Below are positions 24,650-36,627 of a DNA stretch of 64,000 nucleotides, piece after piece. The notes beneath the pieces were generated by a model that saw only the letters and a program-made list of their open reading frames with translations, searched no databases and was not told the origin of the DNA. How positions within the stretch are numbered: position 1 is the stretch's first letter; the number at the start of each line of letters is the position of its first letter. Source of the DNA: Dipteronia dyeriana (Eukaryota > Streptophyta > Magnoliopsida > Sapindales > Sapindaceae); contig CM065295.1 of NCBI GenBank assembly GCA_032871835.1, positions 68,132,687-68,196,686 on the forward strand, in the 5' to 3' direction. A program made the position numbers and the translations under genes.

Positions 24650-25924
24650 GATATCGAAATCACTTAGCTCGATTGCTCATTTGGTTAATCTCCCTGAAAT
24701 CTCTGGTTTCTGTAAAATCTACTACAATGGGCAATCAGTGAGAACCTTGATTGTATGAGTCTGAAAGTATGGCATTGGCTTCCTTGCTGCTGAAACCAGT
24801 GCTAGGGCCATTTTTTCTGTCTGTGAATATCTGGTCTCAGCTGGTAGAAGTGTCTTGATGGTGTTATATACTGACTTTTGTACTCCATCTTCTGTTCTGA
24901 CTAGGACTGAGCTTGCTTATAGTTTTGTAATTGATAAGTACAGTTGGAGTGTCTCCCTCATTTGAGGTTTTAAAAGGATAGGAGCCTGCCCTAGATATTC
25001 TTTGACTTTTAAGAATGCCTGCTCGCACTTTTCATTCCATTCGAGTCCTTTCCCTTTTCTAATTACTTTGAAAAAGGGTACGCTTCTGTCAGTGGCCTTT
25101 GAGATAAATCTACTAAAGGAAGCTAAGCATCCTGTCAGACGCTGCACTTCTTTGAATGTCCTCGGTGAAGTCATTTTCTGCAAGGCCTGGATCTTTTCGG
25201 GGTTGGCTTCGATTATTCTTTGGTGAACTTGAAAACCCAGGGATCTTCATGAAGGAACCCCGAATAAACACTTGTTCGGATTTAACTTCATTTGGTATCT
25301 TCTCAAGACATCAAATGTTACTCGTAGGTCTGAAATGTGCTTGTCTGCCGTGATGCTCTTGGTCAGCATGTCATCAATGTATACTTCCATGTTCCTTCCA
25401 ATTTGTCGTGTGAAGATTCTGTTGACCAGCCTTTGATATGTTGCTCCTACATTTTTTAGCCCGAAAAGCATTACTGTGTAACAGTATAAACCCTGATCAG
25501 TTGTGAACGCTGTTTTTTCTTCGTCATACTTGCTCATCCGGATTTGGTTATATCCTGAGTAGGCATCCATGAAACTGAGCAACTCATGGCCTGATGCATC
25601 GTCTACCAATTGATCTATCCTCGGAAGTGGGAAACTGTCTTTTGGGCATGCCTTGTTCAGATCTGTAAAATCTACGCACATCCTCCATTGTCCATTCTTC
25701 TTTTGGATGAGGACTACATTAGCTACCCATTGAGGGTAATTGACTTCTCTAATCGATCCTACAACGAGTAACTTCTCTACTTTCTGTTTGATTGCCTGAC
25801 TTCTCTCCAGATTGAATGATCTTTTCTTTTGTATCACCGGTTTTACATTCGGGTCTACTGTGAGATGGTGGGATATTATTCGGGTATCTATCCTGACCAT
25901 GTCTTCGTGACTCCAAGCGAACAC
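24650..25924 (-). pseudogene. Reverse transcriptase and gypsy-type RNase H of the Tat element
   Basis: RT blocks in order: FAWSHEDM near the start, WRMCVDFTDLNKACPKDSFP, SFMDAYSGYNQI and the catalytic YIDD box (about residue 177 of the 25924-25247 frame). A second frame (about 25183-24917) holds the RT/RNase H connection (LTGCLASFSRFISKATDRS, LEWNEKCEQAF). The gypsy RNase H follows to about 24650 (SQTEKMALALVSAARK). A frameshift near 25190-25250 and at least one stop near 24917 disable it. Confidence 0.9.
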
Positions 25925-26248
25925 ATCCTTGTATTCTTTGAGTAGATCAATGAGGCTTTAATTGACTCTTCTTTCCAGGTTGTCCCCGATCTTGATCTTT
26001 TTGTCTGGTTTATCTTCTTTCAAGATGAGCTCTTCCCTTGGGTCGAATTCGAAGGACAGTGATTATTTGTTTTGATTTGGCTGTGTTATAGTGCAAACAT
26101 GTTCATCATTTTTGTCTTTGTATACTGACAGGTTAGCTCTTTGGACCATTTCTTGGGATCCCTTGACTACCCCGACCCCCTGTTATGTTGGGAATTTGAT
26201 CATCAAGGCATAAGTGGCTGTTACGACCTTAGTTTTATTCAGGAATGG

Positions 26249-28421
26249 TCATCCCAATAGTTCATTATATGGACAATTCTCCAAGTCTACCACCATGAAG
26301 TCGAGCAATATAGTTCTCTGGCAAGGTGCCACTCCAATCTTCACAGGTAGCTTTCCCGTCCAGAGTGACCTGACCTTAACTCCCCTGAATCCTCTAAGTG
26401 GGGTATGGAAGGGCTGTAGGTCCTTTCGGTCTAACCTGAGTTGATCGTAGACGTCTATATTGAGAATGTCTGCTGAGCTTCCATTATCTATCAGGATTCT
26501 CCTGACTTCCCGGTAACCAATCCGGGCACTTATGACCAAGGCGTCATTTGGCCAAACATCGACGCCATGTGAGTTTGGTTTTGTGAATGTTATTGGGTCC
26601 CATCCTTCCTTTACCCTCTTCGGGTCTAGCTCGACCGAGTTTACGTCAAAGTTATTTCTTACTTCTACTATTTCTCTGATTTCCTGAGTTCGCTCTCGGT
26701 TACTTCTTCCAGTGGATGGTTCTCCAAAGATCGTATGTATTATTTGATTGGCCTGTTGACTGACCCTTTGATTTCGACCAGTGTTGTGATCGACCCTGAT
26801 CTCTTTCTTTGCTTCTGATTTTTCATCATTTTTTAAGATCACATCCTGTAGATGTCCTTCCCGAATGAGGGTTTCTATATAATCTCTGAGATGGTAACAC
26901 TTGGAAGTCTCATGACCGGTTTCCTTATGGAACCTGCAGTATTTGGTTGTATCTCGCCGAGCAAACTGAGATTGACGGCGTGGCTCTTGTACCATATTCT
27001 TTGTTTCCAGAATGGCCAAGATTTCCTCATATTTTTTTCGAAGAGGGTATAGTTGGTGTATCTGCCTCGGTATTTTTTTGTGGTCTGTTCGGCATTACAC
27101 CCTTTTCTCCCGTCGTTGCTCTTTTCTTTATTGTTTCCTTTCTTTTTTCCCTTTTGGTTCTGCACATTGGACTCATCGTCCTTCTCAGGTTTTCCTCCAT
27201 GCATGTAACTTCCTCTAGTGGCTAACTCCTCTTCTTCGGCTAATACATATCCTCCTGCCATGTCCATCATATCTGCATATCTGGTCAGTCGGGCTCTTCT
27301 TAAATCAAAAGATAGTCGACCATTCTGCAGGTTGTTGATGAATGCAGCAATTATTGATTCATCGTTTGCACTGCCAATTTCTGATACTACTTGGCCAAAT
27401 CTCCCCAGATATTTCTTCAACGACTCATCTTTCCCTTGCTTTATTTGAGAAAGGTAAGCCACTAACTTTTTTCTGTGAACATTGCTCAGAAATTGCCTTG
27501 AGAAGCTCCTGCTTAGTTCACTAAAACTTCCAATGCTTGCTGGGGGCAATCTCCCGAACCATCTTGAGCCTATGTCTCCTAAAGTTTATGGAAAGTTGAG
27601 ACACAGTAAGGGATCACTATGGGCATACTGGGCCATGACACTTTTATAGAGTCTGACGTGCTCATTTGGGTCTGTGTCCTTCTTGAACTGCTCCACGTGC
27701 GGCATCCTGAACCTTTCTGGGAATAGGGTCTGTATGCTTTCCCTGGTGAATGAACTGTCAGAATCGTCATCAGATAAATCGTTACACCCATAACGTCTGA
27801 CTAATGAGTCCATCTATCGCATATTGTTCTCGACTTCTCGAGTTAGGCTTTGGATTACGACGTCCCTGTTTCCCACCGGACTTCCCTGATGGTTGAACCG
27901 CTGGGTGATTGTCATTCCTCTTTCAGGTTCTTCACTTTGATGCTGGGTTTCACGTATGATTCAATGATGACGCTTGCGATGGTGTCGACCGCTGTCTTCT
28001 GATGACGACCGATCCCTGTGACTGTCTGATCCTGGTTCTGCTTCTGGCGTGGTCGTTCTTCTTCAGGTGTTTCACGTCTAGCCTGATTGATTGGGGTTGG
28101 GTTTCTTCCGACTTCTGGTGTGTTTATTTTTGGCTCTACTACCATCGAACTAAGCCTTGCAGGTGGGAGGTTAGGAATTTGTGCTTCTGTAGCCAGCAGA
28201 TCAACTCCTTCCTTTGCTGCATCAGCCACCAATTGCTGCAACGCCTCTCGGAAGCGTTGCGTCAGGTCTCCGCTGGTCGGAGGAACTTGCTGGATCCCCG
28301 CTAGGAATGTAGGTTGGTTTTTTATTGTTGCAGCGAGATCCCGCGAGGTACTGCCAACATGGAAGTTATCCGAAGATTTTTGGATATCCCAGAAACTGCT
28401 TCTGCTTCTGCTTCCTACCAT
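26249..28421 (-). pseudogene. gag and aspartic protease of the Tat element, broken
   Basis: The N-terminal frame 28421-27912 starts at ATG just inside the primer binding site and is rich in Arg, Gln, Thr and Pro. Capsid-type sequence follows on 27813-27586 and 27549-26875 (SELSRSFSRQFLSN, LKKYLGRFGQVVSEIG). Then comes a zinc-knuckle-like motif, KYCRFHKETGHETSKCYHLR, at about 26930. The protease domain lies at about 26620-26260 (LIDNGSSADIL, where most relatives have DTG or DGG, then LDFMVVDLENCPYNELLG). Several stops and frame shifts separate the parts. Confidence 0.85.
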
Positions 28422-28450
28422 TGCTTTTAATCAAATCGAAGGTTCAAGCC

Positions 28451-28467
28451 CCCTCCTTCTAGCGCCA
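28451..28467 (-). other. Primer binding site of the Tat element
   Basis: On the minus strand, two bases after the 5' LTR end, the sequence reads TGGCGCTAGAAGGAGGG. This is the position and TGG start expected of a tRNA primer binding site. The tRNA was not identified. Confidence 0.75.
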
Positions 28468-28469
28468 AT

Positions 28470-29353
28470 TGTTGACGTTGATTTCTGGATTGTATCAGAA
28501 AAGCCAACAATGATTGGATTTCGGCTGTGATTTTTAAAGAGAAAGAGAATGAGAAAATAACCAAGACACTAGTTTTTTTCGTGGTAAAACTCCGATAACC
28601 GGAGAAACGTCCACGGGTGATTGAATGATCAACCGAGCCAAAATCCACTATGAATTTATAATGTTACAAGCTCTCGATCTCTTTTTTTTCTCTATGTATT
28701 TTTTTATGATTGCTGTCTATATATTTTTGGCGAGATTATGGGTTTATTTATATGTTTATAGAACCCTAATATGCTTTGTATAAGTAATATATCTTTGTAT
28801 TTAATTACAATTATTTACTTGTTTGAAGCTGATTGTCTTCTTTCCTGTTTCGGAGTCTTGTATTGAAATCGAATGGGATTATAGTAATGTAGTCCAATTT
28901 GAACTTGTTTCCTTATATAAGAACGTAGTCTTTTTAAAGAAATAAAGTTGTTGTCTGATTGGGAACTCTTCCAGCTCAGTATTCTGTTCTCTTCGGGATT
29001 CCTTCCTGATATAAATATCTTCGTGTATTTAATGATATAATCCGTGTGAACTAGACGCTAGGCTTTATTCAGTTTTCTTCATATTTATCCCGAGCACCCG
29101 TTGGTCCCGAGTAACATCATTTGATCCCGAGTAGAATCGTCATTTAACCAGTCCAGAGTGTCGTTAACTGATCCCGAGTAGTATATAACGTTGATTGACC
29201 ATGAGTAGGTTTTATTCAATATCTGCTTACTCGGGTTTTCTCTTCTTCGACGATGTCTTGTAGGATATTTTCTGAATGCCTATTCAGATATCCACCTGGC
29301 AATTTATCCTCTTTGTTGATGACGTGCACATGCGATAAAATTCACATATGACA
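28470..29353 (-). repeat. 5' LTR of the Tat gypsy element
   Basis: An 884-bp direct repeat of 17574-18466, TG...CA on the minus strand. Relative to the other LTR it lacks about ten bases near 29095 (cgagca|cccgttggtcc) and carries scattered substitutions. Confidence 0.93.
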
Positions 29354-29805
29354 AAGGTTTTTCTAAAAAGTATTATCTTATGTATTTAATAATTTTGGTA
29401 TGAAAGAGATGTTTGATAAAGTTACAAAAGGTGAGTATTTAATAATTTGAGGGCATATTTGAGATTGTTTTACTTAAAAAAATAATAAACTTATAGCTCA
29501 ACTTAAAATGTAATTAGTTTAATAAAAAGTTGATAGGTGTTTAGTAAATTAAATTTTAAAATTACTAAAAGCTAAAGGTTTCCATTGGGTCGGGTTATCA
29601 TTACCTCTTTTTAAGTTTTTCTAGGAGGGACAATGGTGACATATATGAGGGTATGTTTGTATAATTAAAGCTAAAGGTTGAATATTAAGCCTTTTGGCCA
29701 TACATAAGGGTATGCTTGTACAAGTTTAACTGAAATAAAATAAAATAAAAACGCAAGTAATCAAACTTTGAACGAGCTCAAATCCAGTTTCGGTTGGGTT
29801 TCAAC
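29354..29805. other. AT-rich spacer
   Basis: Continuation of the locus interrupted by the gypsy insertion. No gene or complete element recognised. Confidence 0.5.
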
Positions 29806-30557
29806 TAGGGGTGTGCAATGTGCAAAAAATCGCTAACCGAACCAATTCGTTTAACCCAACTCAAACTTTATGAGTTGGTTCGGTGTTATATATAAAAAAT
29901 TTATTAATCGGTTTATCATTTAACAAACTGATCAAAAATTGGTTTAGTTAGGGTTTGTTAAAAATAAAATTCATACAACCCAAACTAATCCATATATTTA
30001 ATAAAATCAAATCCACATTTTTCGGGGTTTTATAACTTTTATTTATATTTATTTATTTCTCATATAAATAAGTTTTTTATTTCGTCTTATTCATTATTAT
30101 CAACTATTTTGTATTGTACTTTTTTCTCTTTCTTTCATATATTATATTTTTTTAATAAATGAAATACAGTTACTCATCCCTTTCAATGTATTTTAGAATA
30201 TGAGTTTTATTATGTTTTATGTTTTATGTTTTATTTTCTAATATGATACCTTTTATTGATAATTTTTTATTTATATAATATTTTTAATTTTTAAATAATT
30301 AAATAACACCTATATTTAATATTTTTATATTTAAATATTTTTTTTATAATAATACAAAAATTAATTTCTAGGTTCAATGTAAACCGTAAAATCAACCTAA
30401 ATCAACTCAAACTAACCTGATTTTTATTTGTTTGGTCTGAATCGGTTTAACAAATCACATTGGTTTGTTTTGAATTGAAATATAACCAAACCGATACATA
30501 TCGATTTGGTTTGATATTAAACTTCAATCCAAAGCAAACAAAAAATGTCGACCCTTA
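29806..30557. mobile_element. hAT-like non-autonomous element
   Basis: The left end is TAGGGGTGTGCAA and the right end is the inverse of TAAGGGTCGACA, an imperfect inverted repeat of hAT style. Flanking 8-mers gtttcaac (29798-29805) and tattcaac (30558-30565) share six of eight bases, consistent with an old 8-bp duplication. Subterminal AACCGAACC/GGTTTGGTT motifs recur at both ends. The centre is very AT-rich with no coding capacity. Confidence 0.65.
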
Positions 30558-31434
30558 TATTCAACTTTGAAGGTTGCTCGTCGATTGCGAGTTGTGTTTC
30601 ATTAAGGGTATTTAGGTCTTTGTGCTCTGAATTAAATTGGTTTGGTTAAAACTCTTTGTGTTCCACTGTCAGGTTCACCAACCATCGACCCTTTCGAGAT
30701 CTAACAACACAAACTAACTTTTCCATCCTAAAGCGTCTAATTAATCTAAATTTTCCATAGTAAGTGGTGATTTTTGTTAGATGTTCTTCAACTCTTTTGT
30801 TTTTTCTTATTGGCTTCCTTTGTTTATGATTTTGCTTCTTTTTTTTTTTCTTTCTTTCTTAATTTGTTTTTGTGTTGATGGGTTTGATGAAAAGTCGTTG
30901 GAATTGTCCCCCTAGATCGGTCCAATTTTAGCACAAAAAAAAAAGTCATTGGAAATTGAAGAGGAATTGAAATTACTCATTGGGTTGTCGCCGTTGGGGC
31001 TTAAATATCTGAAAATTCCTTTTTTTTTTCTAGTTTATTTTGTTTTGTCTTCGTTTTCTTAGCTTCCAAACAGAGCTTATGTTTGTTTTTGTAGATAGTA
31101 GCATTTTTTTATAGGTTTTGAGCCATTGTGGATTATGTAGTAATGTTGTTCTATTTTTTAGTCAAATAGTTTCATATTTATACTTTTGTTATTGTATTTT
31201 TTTTAATCAATTTTGAATTGTTTTCATCTATATGATTTATGTTTTAATTTTAGTTCATGTTTGTCTGGTTGCTTTTTTGTTTCAATGAACAGGGCATGGT
31301 TCTTTTACTCTCTTTTTTTTTTCCTTACTTGGATAATGGATTATAAATGTGATTATTCTTGTGATAGTGGTCGTAGATTGTTGGCATCTAGAAGATTTAC
31401 TTGTTATTTTGGATTGATTGAAACAGATAATTTG
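30558..31434 (+). other. 5' flank and probable 5' UTR with leader intron of PSP
   Basis: No coding gene. A donor-like site at 30760 (ccata|gtaagt) and an acceptor-like site near 31292 (atgaacag) would define a leader intron of about 530 bp, but this is inferred and not proven. Confidence 0.45.
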
Positions 31435-34400
31435 ATGGAAGGGTTGGTGAGTTCACGAATCACTCCGATCCGTGCTCATTATAGACGACAACACTCTCTT
31501 TTTATTCCTGCATTTTCATTGCAATTGACAAACAAGTTTTGTCGAAGTAAAGTTTGGATGATGAAACATCCTAAACCATTCAATTCAGTTGTTGCTTCAG
31601 TTCAACCATTAGAAGCCTCAACATTGGGCCGTTTCGAGAACACACTGCCCTCCAAAGGTTGTCATCAGTTCCTAATGAAATATGTATCAACTATCAATCC
31701 ATTTCAATGAGTTAATTTGATTGAAGAGAAAATTCCAATTCATTTGAGTCAATTATTCAAGTCGAATAAACTGGTTAAAGTCTTATAAAATAATGATCTA
31801 ATTGGCTTATCCATATGTTTAGCATTTGAGATTAAAATGAAAATAATTAATTTCTTATTAAAGTTCAAGTTATATTAGGCGATTGATGCTGTAGGAGCTG
31901 TGGAGCAATGCTGATGCGGTAATTGTTGCTTTCTTAAATTTATAGAGGTTCTTGAGCTGTGGAGCAATGCTGATGCGGTGTGCTTTGATGTTGATAGCAC
32001 GGTATGCGTAGATGAGGGTATTGATGAACTTGCTGAATTTTGTGGGGCGGGAAAAGCTGTTGCGGAATGGACTGCTAGGTTGGTTGTCCCTTTTGTTTAT
32101 TGGAATATTTATGTTTGGTTTTTAATGTTATCCCAACTGAGTTTATTTTGGATCTTCCCAGGGCAATGGGTGGTTCTGTTCCTTTTGAGGAGGCATTGGC
32201 TGCCAGACTTTCTTTGTTCAAACCTTCGTTATTCCAAGTCCAAGATTTTCTTGAAAAGAGGCCACCAAGGTATGATATGATTGCTCCTTTCAATTTTCCT
32301 GGCAATATAAAACTTTGCTTTCTTGTTCCCGTAGGAGAGGGTGGGCAGTTACCATGGTGGAGATTAGTTTTATAAAATTGAATCAGCCCAGTGTATTTTA
32401 CTTGACATGTAAAGAAAAAAGTTAGAAGTGGAATTTTAGAACACTGTTATCATTATCAAAATCGTTCATTAATATATGTGGAATGAATCCTTTCTTTTGA
32501 AATGGATATTAGTTAGAACAGATAGAGTTCTCCCATTATTGTCAGAAACAAAGTGACAACACCGGATCCCATAGATACAGGAGACTGTTCTGTAATATAT
32601 TGCTGCATTTACAATAGGCTTTGTTTTCTCTCTCAATTACATTTTGCACTTATCCTGATATGGCAAAATTTGAAATTCATCTGCCAGTTTATACAAAACT
32701 TCATTTTGAATTTTTGAATGATGTTATCTGGAATTGTCTTTACTAAATTTTTATTTTTTTATTTTTCGTTGCATGTCGTAGTTCTGACAATTGTAATGCT
32801 GCAACCTATCATTGTTTGTTTTGATTGTATCAATCTGGTGTTCGAATTTAAATGCTCATTAGGCTACCTGAGCCAATAATTGTTTATTTTATCAGCTAGT
32901 CAGCTAAAGTAAATTATGTCTCAATTATTTATTAAATGAAACCAATCAGCTGTCATCAAACAAGGCTCTTGCTATTTTAGAATTTGGCGAGTATTTTAGA
33001 GACCTTATACAAATTAATATTTACATTATTATCTTTCTTCTTTCATATTGTGATTATGTTTGCTTTCAGACTTCAGTACATCATTTTTTTCTTCTCATAA
33101 CAAGGATTATCAGTACTTTTTATAATATGTTAATAATTTAATAAGGCAATTATTATAACCTAAAGCTTGGCATTATTTAGTCGCAGGCCAACTTTTTTCA
33201 AGTGTTAGGTTAAGCCGTTGCTGCTTAATTTCATAAATAACAGGTATTGCTATGTAGCTTTAACCTTCACTCTCTCAACTCAGGATAAAAGCTGACAGTC
33301 CTGTTTAATAATGCTGTAACACCAGTCCCTTAACTCTATGTAAGATTTATACACTGCTAATATTTGTAAAAGGATAGGAACTAGAAAAAGATTGATCGAT
33401 TTAATATATTGGTGAGTGACGACATGGCTTAACTAACTTGTACTCTTATTTGGCAAGTTTTTACGTCTATGATACATGATTTCATGTTTTTTGTTACAAC
33501 TCTTAACTGGTTTGCCTTCTGACATTTTATTTGTTTGGCAACATAATGAATGGAATTATTTCATAAAGTGTTTAATAATGTTTATATTTCCTTTTCTCAA
33601 CCTTTAGGATTTCTCCTGGCATAGATGAGTTGGTCAAGACGCTGAAGGCTAATAATGCCAATGTTTATCTGATCTCCGGAGGCTTCCGTCAAATGATCAA
33701 TGTATGCTGCTCATAGTGGGATGAATACCAATGTTTTAGTCTTTTCTTTGCTTTGTACTGATATATGGAGCAGAAATCATGTATTTGTTAAGTTTTCTGT
33801 CCTTTGAGCATCTCAACTGAGGACTTATAGCAAAGATTAATTATTAAACATTTTCCTTTGAAGCCTGTTGCATCAATCCTTGGCATTCCACCCGAAAACA
33901 TTTTCGCTAACCAGCTGCTGTTTAAGAGTTCTGGGGAGTTTCTGGGTTTTGATGCCAATGAGCCTACTTCAAGGAGTGGAGGAAAAGCCACTGCAGTGCA
34001 ACAAATAAGGAAGGTCGGTCTCATTCTCATACCTGTCTAACCCATGTTTGATTGCTTAATATTTTTGCCAATAAATTTTATTATATTGTTTTTTCAGGCT
34101 TACGGATACAAGTCTCTGGTCATGATTGGGGATGGTGCTACCGATCTTGAGGTTATTAAATTCTTTCAAACTTCTTGAATGTGTAGATATGGCCAGTCTT
34201 CATCAATTAAATATTGATAGAAACAAGTTACAGTTTTATTTTCCCCTGTTTTTGCCTTGGTTTAATTTGATTTATTAACTTCTGTTCGCAATCGTAGACT
34301 GCTTTTCATATATTGGAAAAACAAGAAAGAAAACATGCAAAATTAAAATGGTCAAATTTTATGTCCTTACAGTCCCTACTACATTGATAAAAAGATTGGC

Positions 34401-34624
34401 AAATTGCAGTGTTGTTCTACAGAGAAATGTAAACTTTTGTTACAATCTTTTCTTCATACAAATAGTTAATATTATTGTTTTTGTTCTTTGGTATATAGGC
34501 CCGTAAACCAGGAGGAGCTGACGTGTTCATTTGTTATGGGGGAGTACAACTTCGTGAGGCTGTTGCAGCAAAAGCTGATTGGCTGGTTTTAAACTTCAAA
34601 GATCTGATCCATTCTTTGAACTAG
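31435..34624 (+). CDS. PSP: Phosphoserine phosphatase, chloroplastic (7 exons)
   Basis: Catalyses the last step of the phosphorylated serine pathway in plastids, 3-phosphoserine to serine plus phosphate. Exons are 31435-31657, 31946-32078, 32162-32269, 33608-33701, 33864-34013, 34098-34151 and 34499-34624. All junctions are GT-AG; 888 nt give 295 aa, the same length as the Arabidopsis enzyme. The first 70 or so residues look like a plastid transit peptide (Ser/Arg-rich, few acidic residues). HAD-family catalytic motifs are intact: FDVDST (about 88-93, Asp89 nucleophile, Asp91 acid/base), ISGGFRQM (about 177-184), the conserved SRSGGKATAVQQI and IGDGATDLEA (about 246-255). An upstream 5' UTR exon probably ends near 30759 (ccata|gtaagt), with its acceptor near 31290. 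A 26-nt piece of exon 2 is duplicated in intron 1. ATG at 31435 is chosen by alignment to known starts (MEGLVSSR). Confidence 0.96.
31895..31979. repeat. Partial tandem duplication of PSP exon 2 sequence
   Basis: The 26 bases gagctgtggagcaatgctga plus tgcggt occur identically at 31895-31920 (intron 1) and 31954-31979 (exon 2), 59 bp apart. The intronic copy is flanked by ctgtag and by gtaatt, so it resembles a 24-nt exon (31895-31918). Confidence 0.9.
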
Positions 34625-35846
34625 CCTGTAACCGATTGAATCTTGTTCTCTATATTTTTGTATTGTTTTGATTTCATAAAGCCGCCTGGGCAACTGCAAC
34701 TGCATCACTGGGTTGTATTCAAATTTCATTTGCGTTTCTCTCAACAGATGAAGCTGGGAATTGAGAATGTAAAATAACTCACATCCAAACATGAATCAAG
34801 TGTAAGCATTTGGATGTTATCTCTCTCCTGTATATACAAAATGATTACTTGTGTTGTTATTCACAAAAAAAAAAATCCATACTTTCTCCTCTCTTCACGT
34901 TCCACAGTGCAGTCCAACCACATCTTGTATATAAATCTTGATCTCTCCTAATATGTTAAATATATGCAGTACCATTACAGATTTTATTGCTATTAAGATT
35001 TGCTAAAATGTTATGATATTATGTGGAAGATCAAGAATCGGACTTTCCTGCTAATGGCTTTTCACAGCCTCCAAATAATATCACATTCTTTGAAATGGTC
35101 AATTCAATGCAAATTATGTTTATGGAATTTGGAAACAGTCCTGGTTTCTGTGATTAGTGATTTTTCTTATTTATTGGATTTTGTTTTTAAATAAAAACTT
35201 AGAATATTATTTCAAATTTAATATTATATTGTTAGTTTTTTAAAAACAGAAAATATAACTATTATTAAGTTATTTCAGAAACTCTACATGAGTCGCTATT
35301 TAATTGAAAAAAATAATCTTTTAGTGACATTAAGACACTAATGCTTATTATAAAACTTCTGATTCAAACATTGAATGACATTACTTGCTTTCTAGCAAAT
35401 ATTTTTAACATTCATCATATCTAAATCATGGCAATTCAATCCTCATTATTGAAATATGTCATTAGTAATGTGGACAAACTTTATTTATTTTATTTGTTTT
35501 TGAAAGGGACAAAGTTTATTATATATGATATATAGATATTTTTTTTTTATTTTTTATTCCTAATTTTAACTATTCGTTGGTATTATCATGTATGATTAAA
35601 ATTACATGTCTCAAAAAAAAGTATGATTAAAATTACCACTAATCTTTATTAATTTGCAAATTAAAGTTAATATTAAAACACAAAATTCACTTCAAATTTG
35701 CAATCATTATTATTCTCAATAAATGAATTTTTGTCTCATTTACATAATAAAATAAACTGCTACATATTAACAATAACAACATTAAAAATAATTTAATTTC
35801 TCAATCTAACGTGTCATATGAAAGTAAAATTCGATACAAACAAAAC
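34625..35846. other. 3' UTR of PSP followed by AT-rich spacer
   Basis: The first 150-300 bases are probably the PSP 3' UTR. Beyond that the sequence is AT-rich with no gene recognised. It leads into the outer edge of the copia LTR, whose exact end was not fixed. Confidence 0.45.
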
Positions 35847-36104
35847 ATGAATTCAAATTACAATTCACCATCGAAATTCAAATTCCAACAACGGAAGCGG
35901 ATCAAACACATGGGACTATACCACCGGTCGAAGGATGATCACACATTCAGAAAGTCGCTTATGATCACGAAACAAATACCCACACTCTACATCTAGATGG
36001 GAGAAAATTCGAACGATTTTCTCCACATCTCTTTTGTGTTTCTCTCTGTATTTTGTCTCTCCCAAAACTGGAACACACACTCATTGTGTTTCACGTTAAT
36101 GCTA

Positions 36105-36627
36105 TGTTGTCCACGGTTCGGTTTCGGTTACGAACCGCCGGTTCCGGTTCCGGTTCCATGGAATGGCCTAACCGTAACCGTAACCGTCACTGTAACCGTC
36201 ACCGTAACCGTAACAATAACCGTAACCGTAACCGTAACCGTAACCGTAGTGGGATGGTTTGGTTCGGTTACGTAACCATCGGTTTGGCGGTTACAGTTCG
36301 GTTTTGGTTCGGTTACGGGCCGTTTTCGGTTACGATTGATTTTTTTTTTGCAAATGAATTGCCATATGTTGCAATTCTATTGGTTAGTTTTTTTAATAAA
36401 ATATATCAAAACCGCCAGTTAAACCACCGGTTATAACCACTAGTTTTGAGGCGGTTTTTAGGATTGGATAACCGTAATCGAACCGTCGAAAAACCGGTTT
36501 CCAACCGATTTCTTAACCGACGGTTACGGTTTCGGTTTCGGTTTCGGTTTCGGTTTTGGTTTCGGTTTTGGGAGAACTGTTTCGTTTCGGTTTCGAACGG
36601 TTTAACCGAACCGTGGACACCTCTAAT
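36105..36627. mobile_element. hAT-type element inserted in the copia LTR
   Basis: The ends carry inverted TGTCCACGGTTCGGTT-like motifs (near 36110-36125, and the inverse at about 36601-36620). The subterminal regions are packed with GGTTCGGTT/AACCGTAACC motifs, the same end style as the element at 16739-17089. LTR-like sequence continues on both sides. A clean 8-bp duplication was not found, so the exact limits are approximate. Confidence 0.6.
36169..36247. repeat. TAACCG hexamer array inside the hAT element
   Basis: About a dozen tandem hexamers TAACCG with a few variants (TCACTG, TCACCG, TAACAA). The unit differs from the plant telomere repeat (TTTAGGG), so this is not telomeric. Confidence 0.85.

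Larger units (their letters stand above)
17574..29353 (-). mobile_element. Complete but decayed Ty3/gypsy retrotransposon, Tat type
   Basis: An 11.8-kb element bounded by two direct LTRs (17574-18466 and 28470-29353) and a probable 5-bp target-site duplication, AGGGT at 17569-17573 against AAGGT at 29354-29358 (one mismatch). Read on the minus strand, its order is 5' LTR, primer binding site, gag, aspartic protease, reverse transcriptase, gypsy RNase H, a second RNase H, integrase, a repeat-rich 3' region and 3' LTR. An opposite-strand ORF lies between integrase and the 3' LTR. The second RNase H and this antisense ORF are hallmarks of the Tat/Ogre branch. Every frame carries stops or shifts, so it is not autonomous. 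Confidence 0.93.

Noticed and set aside
36169..36247. Possible interstitial telomere repeat
   Set aside because: The unit is TAACCG, not the plant telomere unit TTTAGGG, and it sits inside a transposon.
36053..36436. Frames full of Asn-Arg, Thr-Val or Arg-Phe repeats on the plus strand
   Set aside because: Translations of the TAACCG and CGGTTT arrays of a hAT element. Not protein genes.
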